DNA of 8,448 nt from Sulfurimonas sp. (GTDB lineage: Bacteria > Campylobacterota > Campylobacteria > Campylobacterales > Sulfurimonadaceae). The position numbers were made by a program, and so were the translations under genes. The stretch is from positions 1 to 8,448 of the forward strand of contig JAIOSY010000182.1 in the NCBI GenBank assembly GCA_021107375.1, in the 5' to 3' direction. Numbering within the stretch: the first letter of the stretch is position 1; each line of letters begins with the position of its first letter. Positions 1-6,001 of the stretch are shown here, piece after piece. The notes under the pieces were generated by a model that made no database searches, was not told the DNA's origin, and was given only the letters and a program-made list of their open reading frames with translations.

Positions 1-2
1 CG

Positions 3-80
3 TTCTTTACCACCAAGGAGATGGGTGGTAGAGGCACTGGACTTGGGTTAGCCTCTGCCTACGGCATTATCAAGAGCTAC
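3..80 (+). pseudogene. Fragment of histidine kinase ATP-binding (HATPase_c) domain
   Basis: Read in the frame starting at base 3, this stretch gives [20 protein letters not shown] followed by GIIKS. That is the F box and G2 box (GTGLGL) of a sensor histidine kinase ATP-binding domain, including the usual AYGIIKS helix. The kinase normally continues with HGGxI, but here similarity stops at about base 80. DUF1538 coding then begins in a different frame (+1 relative to the window). The fragment uses G/C-ending codons (GGC, GCC, TAC, ATC, AAG, AGC) more than the AT-rich genes beside it. It is either a gene remnant left by a recombination or deletion, or a chimeric sequence end. Its upstream part lies outside the window. 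The domain match is clear; its biological reality in this position is not. Confidence 0.6.
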
Positions 81-81
81 A

Positions 82-1761
82 GGGTGGATAGTTCTTTTTG
101 CTTTTATGGTAGGCTTTGGTACAACGGTTGCAGAACCAGCACTTTTAGTTATCGCAGATAAAGCAGCTGGTATAAGTTCTGGTCGTATTGATGCCTTTGT
201 TCTTAGAATGGTTGTTGCCTTCTCTGTAGGGTTTGCCATAGTAATTGGTGTTTGGAGGATTATAAAAGGTCACCCTATCCATTACTACATCATCGCAGGT
301 TATATTCTTGTTGTAGCTGCCACTTTTTTCTTACCTAAAGAGATAGTTGGTCTTGCATTTGACCTTGGTGGAGTTACAACTTCAACTGTTACGGTTCCTC
401 TTGTAGCTGCTTTAGGTATTGGATTAGCTTCAACTATTAAAGGTAGGAATCCTGTTTTAGATGGTTTTGGTCTTATCGCTTTTGCTTCTTTAACTCCTAT
501 GATATTTGTACAATTTTACGGTATTTATGTTTATCAATTTATAGAAGCTTCAGAAATTGTTATCCCTGTTGTTACTAATATTCCTGAGACAGCAGCTGCT
601 TTTGACTTTAATCTTTTGAGTTTACTAAAAGGTATAGTTAGTGTTGCCTTTGATGTTATTCCTATACTGGGTGTTATCTTATTTTTCCAATATATAATCC
701 TTAAAAAACCTGTTGAGAATTTAAAAGAGGTTATAATAGGATTTGGGTTAGTTATAATTGGTCTTGATGCTTTTATCATCGGTTTAGAGATGGGTCTTTT
801 CTCACTTGGTGAGACTATGGCACTTCAACTTACTCAAAATGACAGCAACATCATCATTTACTCTTTTGCTTTTATGATAGGGTTCTCAACCACTATGGCT
901 GAACCTTCACTAACTGCTATTGCAAAAAAAGCCAAAGAGATTAGTGATGGAAAAATCAACGACTTTGTTCTTCGTCTTTTTGTTGCAGTAGGTGTGGCTA
1001 TTGGTATATCTCTTGGTGCTTTTAGAATTGTTAATGGTGGAGATATTGTTTACTATATTATGGTTGGTTATATGCTTGTAATCGCTCTAACTTTTATAGC
1101 TCCAAAATATATCATACCTATCGCTTATGATAGTGGTGGTGTTACAACTTCTACGGTTACTGTTCCATTAGTTGCTGCACTTGGTCTTGGTCTAGCGACT
1201 AATATACCAGGTCGTGACCCATTGATTGATGGCTTTGGACTAATCGCTTTTGCTTCACTTTTCCCTATGATTACCGTAATGGCATACGGTGTTATTACGG
1301 AGAGAATGGGAATTAAAGGGCAACATGAACTTGAAGAGATACACTTAGACGAACTTCGTCATGCTCTTGAAGATGCAGAAAACATGGGACTATCTACTGT
1401 AAATGTGCATGGTACAGATAAACGACACTCATATAAGATGCAATTCTCAGCGGTGCATGTAATCGTACCTCACAATAGAGAGGAAAAAGCCCTACTTGCA
1501 GCAAAAGAAGCAGGTGCTAGAGGTGTAACAATCATGACAGCTCACGGAATGGGACTAGAAGAGATGGCTAACTTTTATAACAGACTTCATAGTGATTCAA
1601 CAGATTCAAATCTAATGTTTATTACCCCAACAAGAAAAGTTAATAACATGATTAAAACTATTATGAACACGCTAGATATAACTGGTGAAGGTGATGGAAT
1701 ATCTTACTCTTATCCTATCACGAATCTAAAAGGATTAACTCTTAAAAGTAGTGATTTATAA
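82..1761 (+). CDS. DUF1538 integral membrane protein with C-terminal PII-like domain (5'-truncated)
   Basis: This is a polytopic inner-membrane protein of the DUF1538 family, whose substrate is not known. Two homologous membrane repeats are visible, offset by 256 residues when counted from the ATG at 106. Each starts with FAFM(V/I)GF.TT.AEP and contains an identical 17-residue stretch beginning [11 protein letters not shown], then [13 protein letters not shown]. In the second repeat about 80 residues precede FAFM; in the first they are missing, so the gene is cut at its 5' end and ATG 106 is not the true start. The frame is open back to 52, and family-like residues (GWIVLFAF) begin at about 82. 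Residues from about 443 onward ([34 protein letters not shown]) resemble the PII signalling fold, suggesting a built-in regulatory domain. The gene converges on the HTH/coiled-coil gene, with stop codons only a few bases apart. The family call is strong; the transport role is inferred. Confidence 0.85.
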   Translation, partial: GWIVLFAFMVGFGTTVAEPALLVIADKAAGISSGRIDAFVLRMVVAFSVGFAIVIGVWRIIKGHPIHYYIIAGYILVVAATFFLPKEIVGLAFDLGGVTTSTVTVPLVAALGIGLASTIKGRNPVLDGFGLIAFASLTPMIFVQFYGIYVYQFIEASEIVIPVVTNIPETAAAFDFNLLSLLKGIVSVAFDVIPILGVILFFQYIILKKPVENLKEVIIGFGLVIIGLDAFIIGLEMGLFSLGETMALQLTQNDSNIIIYSFAFMIGFSTTMAEPSLTAIAKKAKEISDGKINDFVLRLFVAVGVAIGISLGAFRIVNGGDIVYYIMVGYMLVIALTFIAPKYIIPIAYDSGGVTTSTVTVPLVAALGLGLATNIPGRDPLIDGFGLIAFASLFPMITVMAYGVITERMGIKGQHELEEIHLDELRHALEDAENMGLSTVNVHGTDKRHSYKMQFSAVHVIVPHNREEKALLAAKEAGARGVTIMTAHGMGLEEMANFYNRLHSDSTDSNLMFITPTRKVNNMIKTIMNTLDITGEGDGISYSYPITNLKGLTLKSSDL

Positions 1762-1771
1762 TCACTACTTT
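1745..1771. terminator. Bidirectional hairpin terminator overlapping two stop codons
   Basis: A perfect inverted repeat (AAAGTAGTGAT at 1745-1755, ATCACTACTTT at 1761-1771, plus a possible T-A closing pair) is flanked by A and T runs on the two sides. It sits exactly where two genes converge: the TAA of the DUF1538 gene (1759-1761) is at the loop and the TAG of the HTH gene (1765-1767) lies in the right arm. The U-tracts are short (three to four bases), so efficiency is uncertain. Confidence 0.65.
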
Positions 1772-2418
1772 AACAAGTCTTTATAATCATACTTAAGAGT
1801 ATCTACATAGAATTTACTTCCTAAAGAGATAATTCTTTCATCTTTTTTCACTCTTTTTTTAAATCTATTTTTTATTTTTTCTTGCTTTTTATCTGAGAAT
1901 TTTTGAGTTTTTAAATACTTCTTTAAAGAGATAAGTTCAGCTTTTTCTTCAATCTCTTCAACCTCTATCTCAGCTTCCACATGTTCCTCTTTTTGAATTT
2001 TTTGTGGTGTATTTAACATAAATTGAGAAGATATTGAGTTTAAAATATTTTTTAATTGCTCATCTTTATCTTTATAGATTTGCTCTATTTTAATTCTCTC
2101 TTGTATAAGCATCTGCTCTTTTTGATCTCTTAAACCTCTTGTTTCATTCTCTAATTTTTCCACTTTTGTTTGAAGAGTAGCATTTTGTTCTTCTAAAAGT
2201 TTATAATATCTATCGTCACTACCTGCTACTACATTTCTAGTTCTAGTTTGTGTTTTAAGCTTGGCATGTGGATTAGTTTTTACATCTGAATCAACCTCTA
2301 CAAACTTAACGCCATCTACAATACTTACAACAAGAGAACCTCGTCTAACACGGTTATGAATTGCCTCTTTTGAAACTCCAAAATGCTCAGCAGCTTCATT
2401 TATTGTCATGTTTGGCAT
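1765..2418 (-). CDS. Helix-turn-helix and coiled-coil protein, DUF3972-like
   Basis: This 217-residue protein begins with a MerR/excisionase-type helix-turn-helix (MTINEAAEHFGVSKEAIHNR, residues 4-23), followed by a short beta-wing (GSLVVSIVDGVKFVEVD). Residues of about 68-125 form a charged, heptad-like coiled coil (LLEEQNATLQTKVEKLENE). An acidic stretch (EEHVEAEIEVEEIEEKAE) comes next, then a strongly basic tail (KKQEKIKNRFKKRVKKDE) ending in KYDYKDLLK. The layout recalls DUF3972-type proteins of Campylobacterota, but that family name is from memory and tentative. It is probably a soluble DNA-binding or scaffold-like protein of unknown role. The start at 2418 is supported by AAGGA seven bases upstream, which overlaps the yajQ stop (TAAAAGGA); only 12 bases separate the genes, so they are likely co-transcribed and translationally coupled. 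The start codon lies inside a copy of the CACATGCCA repeat. Confidence 0.7.
   Translation of the reverse strand: MPNMTINEAAEHFGVSKEAIHNRVRRGSLVVSIVDGVKFVEVDSDVKTNPHAKLKTQTRTRNVVAGSDDRYYKLLEEQNATLQTKVEKLENETRGLRDQKEQMLIQERIKIEQIYKDKDEQLKNILNSISSQFMLNTPQKIQKEEHVEAEIEVEEIEEKAELISLKKYLKTQKFSDKKQEKIKNRFKKRVKKDERIISLGSKFYVDTLKYDYKDLLK
2260..2271 (-). repeat. CCACATGCCAAG word, copy 1
   Basis: A perfect 12 of 12 match on the minus strand, inside the HTH/coiled-coil gene, encoding P-H-A-K. Confidence 0.75.
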
Positions 2419-2422
2419 GTGG
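2411..2422 (-). repeat. CCACATGCCAAG word, copy 2
   Basis: 11 of 12 (last base A). The ATG of the word is the start codon of the HTH/coiled-coil gene. Confidence 0.7.
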
Positions 2423-2430
2423 GTGTCCTT

Positions 2431-2928
2431 TTATCTCATGTTCTCAAAGTTTAGTGGAGCATCCCACTCACCTTCACGAACCATAGCCATAACTTTTTGT
2501 AAGTCATCAAGTTTAGCACCTTTAACACGGATAGAATCACCCTCGATTTGAGCATTTACTTTTAGCTTCATTTTTTTAATATCAGCAGTAATTTTTTTAG
2601 CCTCTTTAGTTTCAATATAATCAACAACTTTAAAAGTCACCTTTCTATTTCCACCACTTGAGTCCTCAACTTTTAACTCTTCTATAACCTTAGAAGATAA
2701 ACCCTGTTTTAAAAACTTAGCTATAACAATATCTTTTAGAGCATCAAGTTTGTTATCACTCGAAGCGATTAAAACTAAAGTTTTAGCTTTTTCATTAAAA
2801 GTAACCTCATAAGTTGTACCTTTAAAATCGTAACGGTTTGCAACCTCCCTATCTACAAGGTTTATCGCATTTTTAAAAATCTGTATATCTATTTTTGCTG
2901 TAATATCAAATGAGTGTTCTTTTGCCAT
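2431..2928 (-). CDS. yajQ: YajQ family nucleotide-binding protein
   Basis: This is a soluble cytoplasmic protein of the YajQ (DUF520) family. Members bind nucleotides, and some act as cyclic-di-GMP effectors. Recognisable signatures are SFDITAKIDIQ near the N-terminus, NAINLVDREVANRYDFKG (residues about 16-33), the KITADIKKMKLKVNAQIEGD segment and the family-typical end REGEWDAPLNFENMR. At 165 residues it is full length for the family. It has its own TATAAT box in the 52-bp gap after sdhB and an AAGG Shine-Dalgarno, so it probably starts its own transcript, which continues into the HTH/coiled-coil gene. The family assignment is firm. Whether this copy binds cyclic-di-GMP cannot be read from the sequence. 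Confidence 0.93.
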   Translation of the reverse strand: MAKEHSFDITAKIDIQIFKNAINLVDREVANRYDFKGTTYEVTFNEKAKTLVLIASSDNKLDALKDIVIAKFLKQGLSSKVIEELKVEDSSGGNRKVTFKVVDYIETKEAKKITADIKKMKLKVNAQIEGDSIRVKGAKLDDLQKVMAMVREGEWDAPLNFENMR

Positions 2929-2969
2929 CTTATAACCTTTTTGTTTGTTTGCATAACTTGTTAGTTAGT

Positions 2970-2975
2970 ATTATA
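2970..2975 (-). promoter_or_regulatory. Probable -10 box (TATAAT) of yajQ
   Basis: On the minus strand a perfect TATAAT lies about 41 bases before the yajQ ATG, in the short gap after the sdhB stop. No clear -35 hexamer is found at 17 bases; this is usual for the main sigma factor of Campylobacterota, which tolerates a missing -35. Confidence 0.5.
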
Positions 2976-2980
2976 ACATA

Positions 2981-3682
2981 TTAGAAACTTGGACTTCCGT
3001 CAAATCCAAAGCCACCACCAAAAGAGGCAAAATTTGGGTCAGTATATCCAGCCATTGCAGATTTTGCACGAAGTTTTTCTATATCTGATTTAGATGAAAT
3101 TCCTTGTGGGCAGACTAGAGTACACTCATTACATAAAGTACAATCCCAAACACCATTACTCTGAATAGTATCTATTTTCTCTTTTGAATCATCCTCTCGA
3201 ACATCACTAACATACTTCCAAACACGAGTAAGTGAAAATGGTCCTAAAAATTCTGGATTTACAGCATAAACTGGACAAGCAGAGTAACATGAGCCACATA
3301 AAATACAATCACTTTGAATCTCATTTATTTTCTCATCTAAGTGTGTTACAGCTTTTGTTGGAGTAAGTCGGTTCATCCACGCTTTAGCTTTTGCATTAAA
3401 CGCATAAGCCTTATCCATATCTACAACCAAGTCACGAATAACAGGAACATTTTTAAGAGGCTCTACTAAATCTCCATCTTGAACCTTATATCCACATGCC
3501 AATACTTCCTTGCCATTAACTCGCATAGAACAACTTCCACACACACTACTTCTACATCCACTCGCAAAGGAGAGTGTACTATCTTGATTAGTTTTTATCT
3601 CACCTAAAACTGCTAAAAGTGTAGCATCTTGCATATCAACTTCATACTCAACTAAAGTTTCTCTTTGTATTCTTATCTTCAC
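2981..3682 (-). CDS. sdhB: Succinate dehydrogenase/fumarate reductase iron-sulfur subunit
   Basis: This is the electron-transfer subunit of a succinate/fumarate oxidoreductase. The N-terminal ferredoxin domain has the 2Fe-2S ligands C43, C48, C51 (GCRSSVCGSC) and C63 (VLAC). The C-terminal domain has C126-x2-C129-x2-C132-x3-C136-P and C181-x2-C184-x2-C187-x3-C191-P. In classical SdhB/FrdB the residue equivalent to C184 is Ile or Val and the cluster is 3Fe-4S; here the fourth cysteine would allow a second 4Fe-4S cluster. The length (233) is normal, with a Gly-rich tail (GGGFGFDGSPSF). Translation starts at GTG, which overlaps the sdhA TGA (GTGA), so the two subunits are coupled. No cytochrome b (SdhC), SdhD or HdrB-like SdhE gene follows: the next gene is yajQ. 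The direction, fumarate reduction or succinate oxidation, cannot be settled from this subunit; frdB is an alternative name. Confidence 0.9.
   Translation of the reverse strand: MKIRIQRETLVEYEVDMQDATLLAVLGEIKTNQDSTLSFASGCRSSVCGSCSMRVNGKEVLACGYKVQDGDLVEPLKNVPVIRDLVVDMDKAYAFNAKAKAWMNRLTPTKAVTHLDEKINEIQSDCILCGSCYSACPVYAVNPEFLGPFSLTRVWKYVSDVREDDSKEKIDTIQSNGVWDCTLCNECTLVCPQGISSKSDIEKLRAKSAMAGYTDPNFASFGGGFGFDGSPSF
3492..3503 (+). repeat. CCACATGCCAAG word, copy 3
   Basis: 11 of 12 (last base T). In sdhB, antisense to coding, giving L-A-C-G; the Cys is the fourth 2Fe-2S ligand (C63), so this copy may be partly protein-constrained. Confidence 0.65.
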
Positions 3683-5295
3683 GAAACTACCCCATTTTTA
3701 TCAACAATAGTATGCATTTTAAATTTATCATCCTCTTGTGGAAAATCACTTCTAAAGTGTGCTCCACGACTCTCTTGACGACTTATTGCACCTTTTAAAA
3801 CAAGCCTACTTAACTCTAACATGTTTTTAAATTCTAAAAACTCTATGAGGTTAGTGTTATAGATTTTTGAATTATCATTTACACCCATTTTTGGAAGTTG
3901 TGAGATATACTCTTTTACTATTTTTAAACTATTTTGTAGTGTTATTTCATCTCTTGATATCCCTACATCTTTGTAAAATATATTTCCAAGTTCTTCTCTA
4001 ACCCTATAAAAATCAATCTCTCTCGGAACTGATGCTTTAGCTTCAGCAATGGGCGAAGATAAATCATCGCTTCCAAAAAATGAATCAACCCCTCTCGGAA
4101 CCGATGCTTCAGCTTCGGCGATTGGCAGAGATAAAGCAAACTCAGCCGCACTCTCCCCAGCTTGTTTTCCAAACACAATCAACTCCAAAAGAGAGTTCCC
4201 ACCAAGACGATTTGCTCCATGAACTCTATGGTTTGCACACTCTCCAGCAGCATATAAACCTTTAACAATTGTAGATGAGTTTTTATCAACCTCTATCCCA
4301 CCCATAGTATAGTGAGCGACAGGTTTTATCGGTACTAAGTCATAAACTGGATCAACATTTTCATACAACTTTGCTAGTTTTCTCTCTTGAGGTAACTCCT
4401 CTTCTATAAATTCTTCACCTAAATGACGAATATCTAAGAAAATATTTTCACCTTTTGCCATCTCGTTATGAATTGCTCTTGCAACCTCATCACGAGGCAA
4501 AAGTTCATTTACAAATCGCTCACCCTTTGAGTTTAGCAAATGTCCACCTGCTCCACGAGCTGATTCAGATATCAAAATAGATGAGCCTTTAAGAGCAGTA
4601 GGATGAAACTGAACAAACTCCATATCACTAACTCTAGCCCCTGCTCGAATTGCACATGCCAAGCCATCACCAGTTGTAGCAGTTGAGTTTGTCGAGTGTT
4701 TATCATAAATTCTACTATACCCGCCAGTTGCAAGGATTACAGATTTACTCTCAAAATTTTCAATCTCACCTGAGCGAATATTTAAAATACTAACACCACA
4801 AACACTATTTTCATTAGTTATAACATCAAGTAAAAATCTCTCATTTAAAATCTCAATCCCACATGCCAAACATCTATCATAAAGAGTGTGTAAAATCTTT
4901 AACCCAGTATAGTCTTGAGCATAACAAGCCCTCGGTGCTGAAGCTCCGCCCAAGGTTCTTTGAGCGATTTTTGCATCCTTTGTACGAGAAAAACATACAC
5001 CAATACTATCTAGCCACTCAACAGCCTCAGGTGCTTCTTCACATAAAAGCCTTATAGCTTCTTCACTAGCGATTGAATGAGCAGATTTTAAAGTGTTTTT
5101 TATATGTGCTTCAACACTATCTTCCCCTGCATTACCAAGAGCAGCATTTATCCCACCCTGAGCCATACATGTTTGACTTCTAGTTGGATACTCTTTTGTA
5201 ATCACTTTTACACTTACACCCTTGGCATGTGCGTTTAAAGCGGCTACTAAACCAGCTCCACCAGCTCCGATAATTAGTACATCAATTTTATTCAT
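3679..5295 (-). CDS. sdhA: Succinate dehydrogenase/fumarate reductase flavoprotein subunit
   Basis: This FAD-binding catalytic subunit interconverts succinate and fumarate. It has the dinucleotide-binding GAGGAG (10-15), substrate and proton-transfer residues H231 (QFHPT), R268 (RDEVARAI), H328 (AHYTMGG) and R363 (HGANRLGGNS), and the C-terminal ESRGAHFRSDFP. No Tat or other signal peptide is seen, so it is cytoplasmic, unlike periplasmic MfrA-type enzymes. Position 41 is Gln (PTRSQT), where the covalent-FAD His (RSHT) normally sits. Residues of about 387-429 carry two in-frame copies of PIAEA(E/K)ASVPR in the linker before the helical domain, an insertion relative to usual family members. 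The start is set by GGAGAGG eight bases before the ATG; this Shine-Dalgarno belongs to the foldback element upstream. The total of 538 residues is shorter than proteobacterial SdhA (about 590) despite the insert. It is coupled to sdhB by a 4-base overlap. Confidence 0.9.
   Translation of the reverse strand: MNKIDVLIIGAGGAGLVAALNAHAKGVSVKVITKEYPTRSQTCMAQGGINAALGNAGEDSVEAHIKNTLKSAHSIASEEAIRLLCEEAPEAVEWLDSIGVCFSRTKDAKIAQRTLGGASAPRACYAQDYTGLKILHTLYDRCLACGIEILNERFLLDVITNENSVCGVSILNIRSGEIENFESKSVILATGGYSRIYDKHSTNSTATTGDGLACAIRAGARVSDMEFVQFHPTALKGSSILISESARGAGGHLLNSKGERFVNELLPRDEVARAIHNEMAKGENIFLDIRHLGEEFIEEELPQERKLAKLYENVDPVYDLVPIKPVAHYTMGGIEVDKNSSTIVKGLYAAGECANHRVHGANRLGGNSLLELIVFGKQAGESAAEFALSLPIAEAEASVPRGVDSFFGSDDLSSPIAEAKASVPREIDFYRVREELGNIFYKDVGISRDEITLQNSLKIVKEYISQLPKMGVNDNSKIYNTNLIEFLEFKNMLELSRLVLKGAISRQESRGAHFRSDFPQEDDKFKMHTIVDKNGVVS
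4011..4063. repeat. Palindrome-bearing repeat in sdhA, copy A
   Basis: This 53-bp unit matches copy B at 4083-4135 at 44 of 53 positions, with a 72-bp period. It contains the imperfect palindrome CTGATGCT-tt-AGCTTCAG (4029-4046). In sdhA it encodes SPIAEAKASVPREID in a linker. Confidence 0.75.
4083..4135. repeat. Palindrome-bearing repeat in sdhA, copy B
   Basis: This is the second copy of the in-frame 53-bp unit. Its palindrome is CCGATGCT-tc-AGCTTCGG (4101-4118). Compared with copy A, one stem pair has changed from T-A to C-G on both sides, at silent codon positions. It encodes PIAEAEASVPRGVDS. Confidence 0.75.
4652..4663 (+). repeat. CCACATGCCAAG word, copy 4
   Basis: 11 of 12 (first base G). 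In sdhA, encoding G-L-A-C-A from the opposite strand. Confidence 0.7.
4859..4870 (+). repeat. CCACATGCCAAG word, copy 5
   Basis: 11 of 12 (last base A). In sdhA, encoding C-L-A-C-G from the opposite strand. Confidence 0.7.
5221..5232 (-). repeat. CCACATGCCAAG word, copy 6
   Basis: 11 of 12 (first base G). In sdhA near the N-terminus, read in the other phase as A-H-A-K. Confidence 0.7.
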
Positions 5296-5303
5296 CCTAA
5301 GTA

Positions 5304-5310
5304 CCTCTCC
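5304..5310 (-). promoter_or_regulatory. Shine-Dalgarno of sdhA inside the element's terminal repeat
   Basis: On the minus strand GGAGAGG lies eight bases before the sdhA ATG (5293-5295). It is part of the left terminal inverted repeat, and an exact second copy exists in the right repeat on the opposite strand. A transcript through the whole element would pair this site in a stem. Confidence 0.6.
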
Positions 5311-5330
5311 ATAAATAACCCCAATTTCAG

Positions 5331-5435
5331 CGATAAGAAAATAGTTCTAGTGCTAGGCAGATTTATGCAGGACTAGTTTACTAGTTCAAATGAATCTAAC
5401 GACGCAATAAGGCTATTTACTTATCGCCCGAAGGG
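5331..5435. repeat. 105-bp interrupting segment with its own inverted ends
   Basis: This segment interrupts the left arm of the foldback element; deleting it restores an uninterrupted 57-bp pairing with the right arm. It has imperfect 14-bp inverted ends, CGATAAGAAAATAG (5331-5344) and CTATTTACTTATCG (5413-5426), with 13 of 14 matching, followed by CCCGAAGGG. It could be a nested insertion or a side branch of a structured element. Confidence 0.55.
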
Positions 5436-5474
5436 AAGTTTAAAAAGAGGGCTACTGCTTCGTTGAAAATCCTT

Positions 5475-5492
5475 GAAGCTACTAGTAGCTTC
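5475..5492. repeat. Perfect 18-bp palindrome at centre of foldback element
   Basis: GAAGCTACTAGTAGCTTC equals its own reverse complement and forms the tip of the foldback element. Confidence 0.7.
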
Positions 5493-5572
5493 TACGAATC
5501 TTCTCCTTGCATTAGCCCTCTTTTTAAGCTTCTGAAACTGGGGTTCTTTATGGAGAGGTACTTAACTCTCAT

Positions 5573-5594
5573 ATTATATATTTTTGCGATTATA
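5573..5594 (-). promoter_or_regulatory. Candidate -10 boxes upstream of sdhA
   Basis: Two TATAAT boxes occur on the minus strand (complements of ATTATA at 5573-5578 and 5589-5594), just outside the foldback element; the second overlaps the yqaA stop. Either could drive sdhAB with a leader containing the entire element. The DNA here is very AT-rich, so chance matches are possible. Confidence 0.4.
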
Positions 5595-5994
5595 CCACAA
5601 GTGTTAAAAAGTAATACCTTGCTATTCTCATTAATCCAGCGATAATAACAAACATAACAAAATTCAACCTAACAACACCTGCAACAAGTGTTAGTGGATC
5701 TCCAATAATAGGTAACCATGAAAAAACTAAAGTTACATAACCATACCTACTTCCACATGCCAAGGATTTTTTTCCAACTTTTGAGGAGTTAAGTTTTGTT
5801 TTTGTTTTTTCATAAAGCCAATAGCCTAAAAAATAGTTTATTATTATCGCTAAAATATTTCCTGATGAAGCAGCTATCATGGCATGTGGGATTGTTATAC
5901 CATTTTCTAAAGCTAGTAAAAATGCAACTTCGGAACTAAATGGTACAACAGTAGCTGCCAAAAAAGCAGAGAAAAAAAGTGCTAGTTCTGGCAT
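5590..5994 (-). CDS. yqaA: YqaA/VTT-domain family inner-membrane protein
   Basis: This small polytopic membrane protein belongs to the YqaA branch of the SNARE-associated/DedA-like (VTT) family; its exact function is unknown. Diagnostic features are FFSAFLAATVVPFSSEVAF (residues about 7-25), the AASSGNILA motif, and GYVTLVFSWLPIIGDPLTLV followed by AGVVRLNF, then RIARYY near the end. At 134 residues it is close to the usual 140 or so. Between the second membrane segment and the GY(V/I) motif it carries SLACG, which is encoded by a perfect 12-bp copy of the CCACATGCCAAG repeat and looks foreign to the family pattern. It starts seven bases after the dehydrogenase stop with no visible Shine-Dalgarno, so translation is probably coupled to that gene. 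Its stop is directly followed by candidate sdhA promoter boxes. Confidence 0.85.
   Translation of the reverse strand: MPELALFFSAFLAATVVPFSSEVAFLLALENGITIPHAMIAASSGNILAIIINYFLGYWLYEKTKTKLNSSKVGKKSLACGSRYGYVTLVFSWLPIIGDPLTLVAGVVRLNFVMFVIIAGLMRIARYYFLTLVV
5753..5764 (+). repeat. CCACATGCCAAG word, copy 7
   Basis: 12 of 12. In yqaA, encoding S-L-A-C-G, which appears foreign to the family pattern at that point. Confidence 0.75.
5878..5889 (-). repeat. CCACATGCCAAG word, copy 8
   Basis: 11 of 12 (CCACATGCCATG). In yqaA, encoding P-H-A-M. Confidence 0.7.
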
Positions 5995-6001
5995 ATTAAA
6001 A

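Larger units (their letters stand above)
5297..5565. mobile_element. Foldback MITE-like element between sdhA and yqaA
   Basis: Terminal inverted repeats of 34 bp (5297-5330 and 5532-5565; 31 of 34 matches; core TAAGTACCTCTCC / GGAGAGGTACTTA) enclose the region. A second inverted pair (5435-5458 and 5509-5532; 22 of 24 matches; core AAAAAGAGGGCTA) continues the same arms. The right arm is continuous (5509-5565), while the left is split by 105 bp at 5331-5435. The centre holds a perfect 18-bp palindrome, GAAGCTACTAGTAGCTTC (5475-5492). There is no transposase, so it would be non-autonomous. TA flanks both tips, which would fit a TA target duplication, but symmetry alone could explain that. It fills the 294-bp gap between the genes. 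Confidence 0.65.

Noticed and set aside
48..239. Open frames opposite the DUF1538 gene (48-239 and 534-779, minus)
   Set aside because: Antisense shadows of a clear membrane-protein gene, without family signatures.
1974..1985. Additional copy of the CACATGCCA word (CCACATGTTC)
   Set aside because: It matches only CCACATG, not the full 9-mer, so it was not counted.
4080..4265. Open frame on + opposite sdhA, and a second minus-strand frame at 3963-4178
   Set aside because: Both are shadows of the well-supported sdhA frame; their length comes from the palindromic repeats.
5297..5565. CRISPR array or tRNA/rRNA gene in the sdhA-yqaA gap
   Set aside because: The repeats are inverted, not direct and regularly spaced, and no cloverleaf or rRNA motif is seen.
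5463..5645. 60-codon open frame on the + strand
   Set aside because: It lies across the foldback arm and the end of yqaA, has no recognisable domain, and is explained by repeat sequence.
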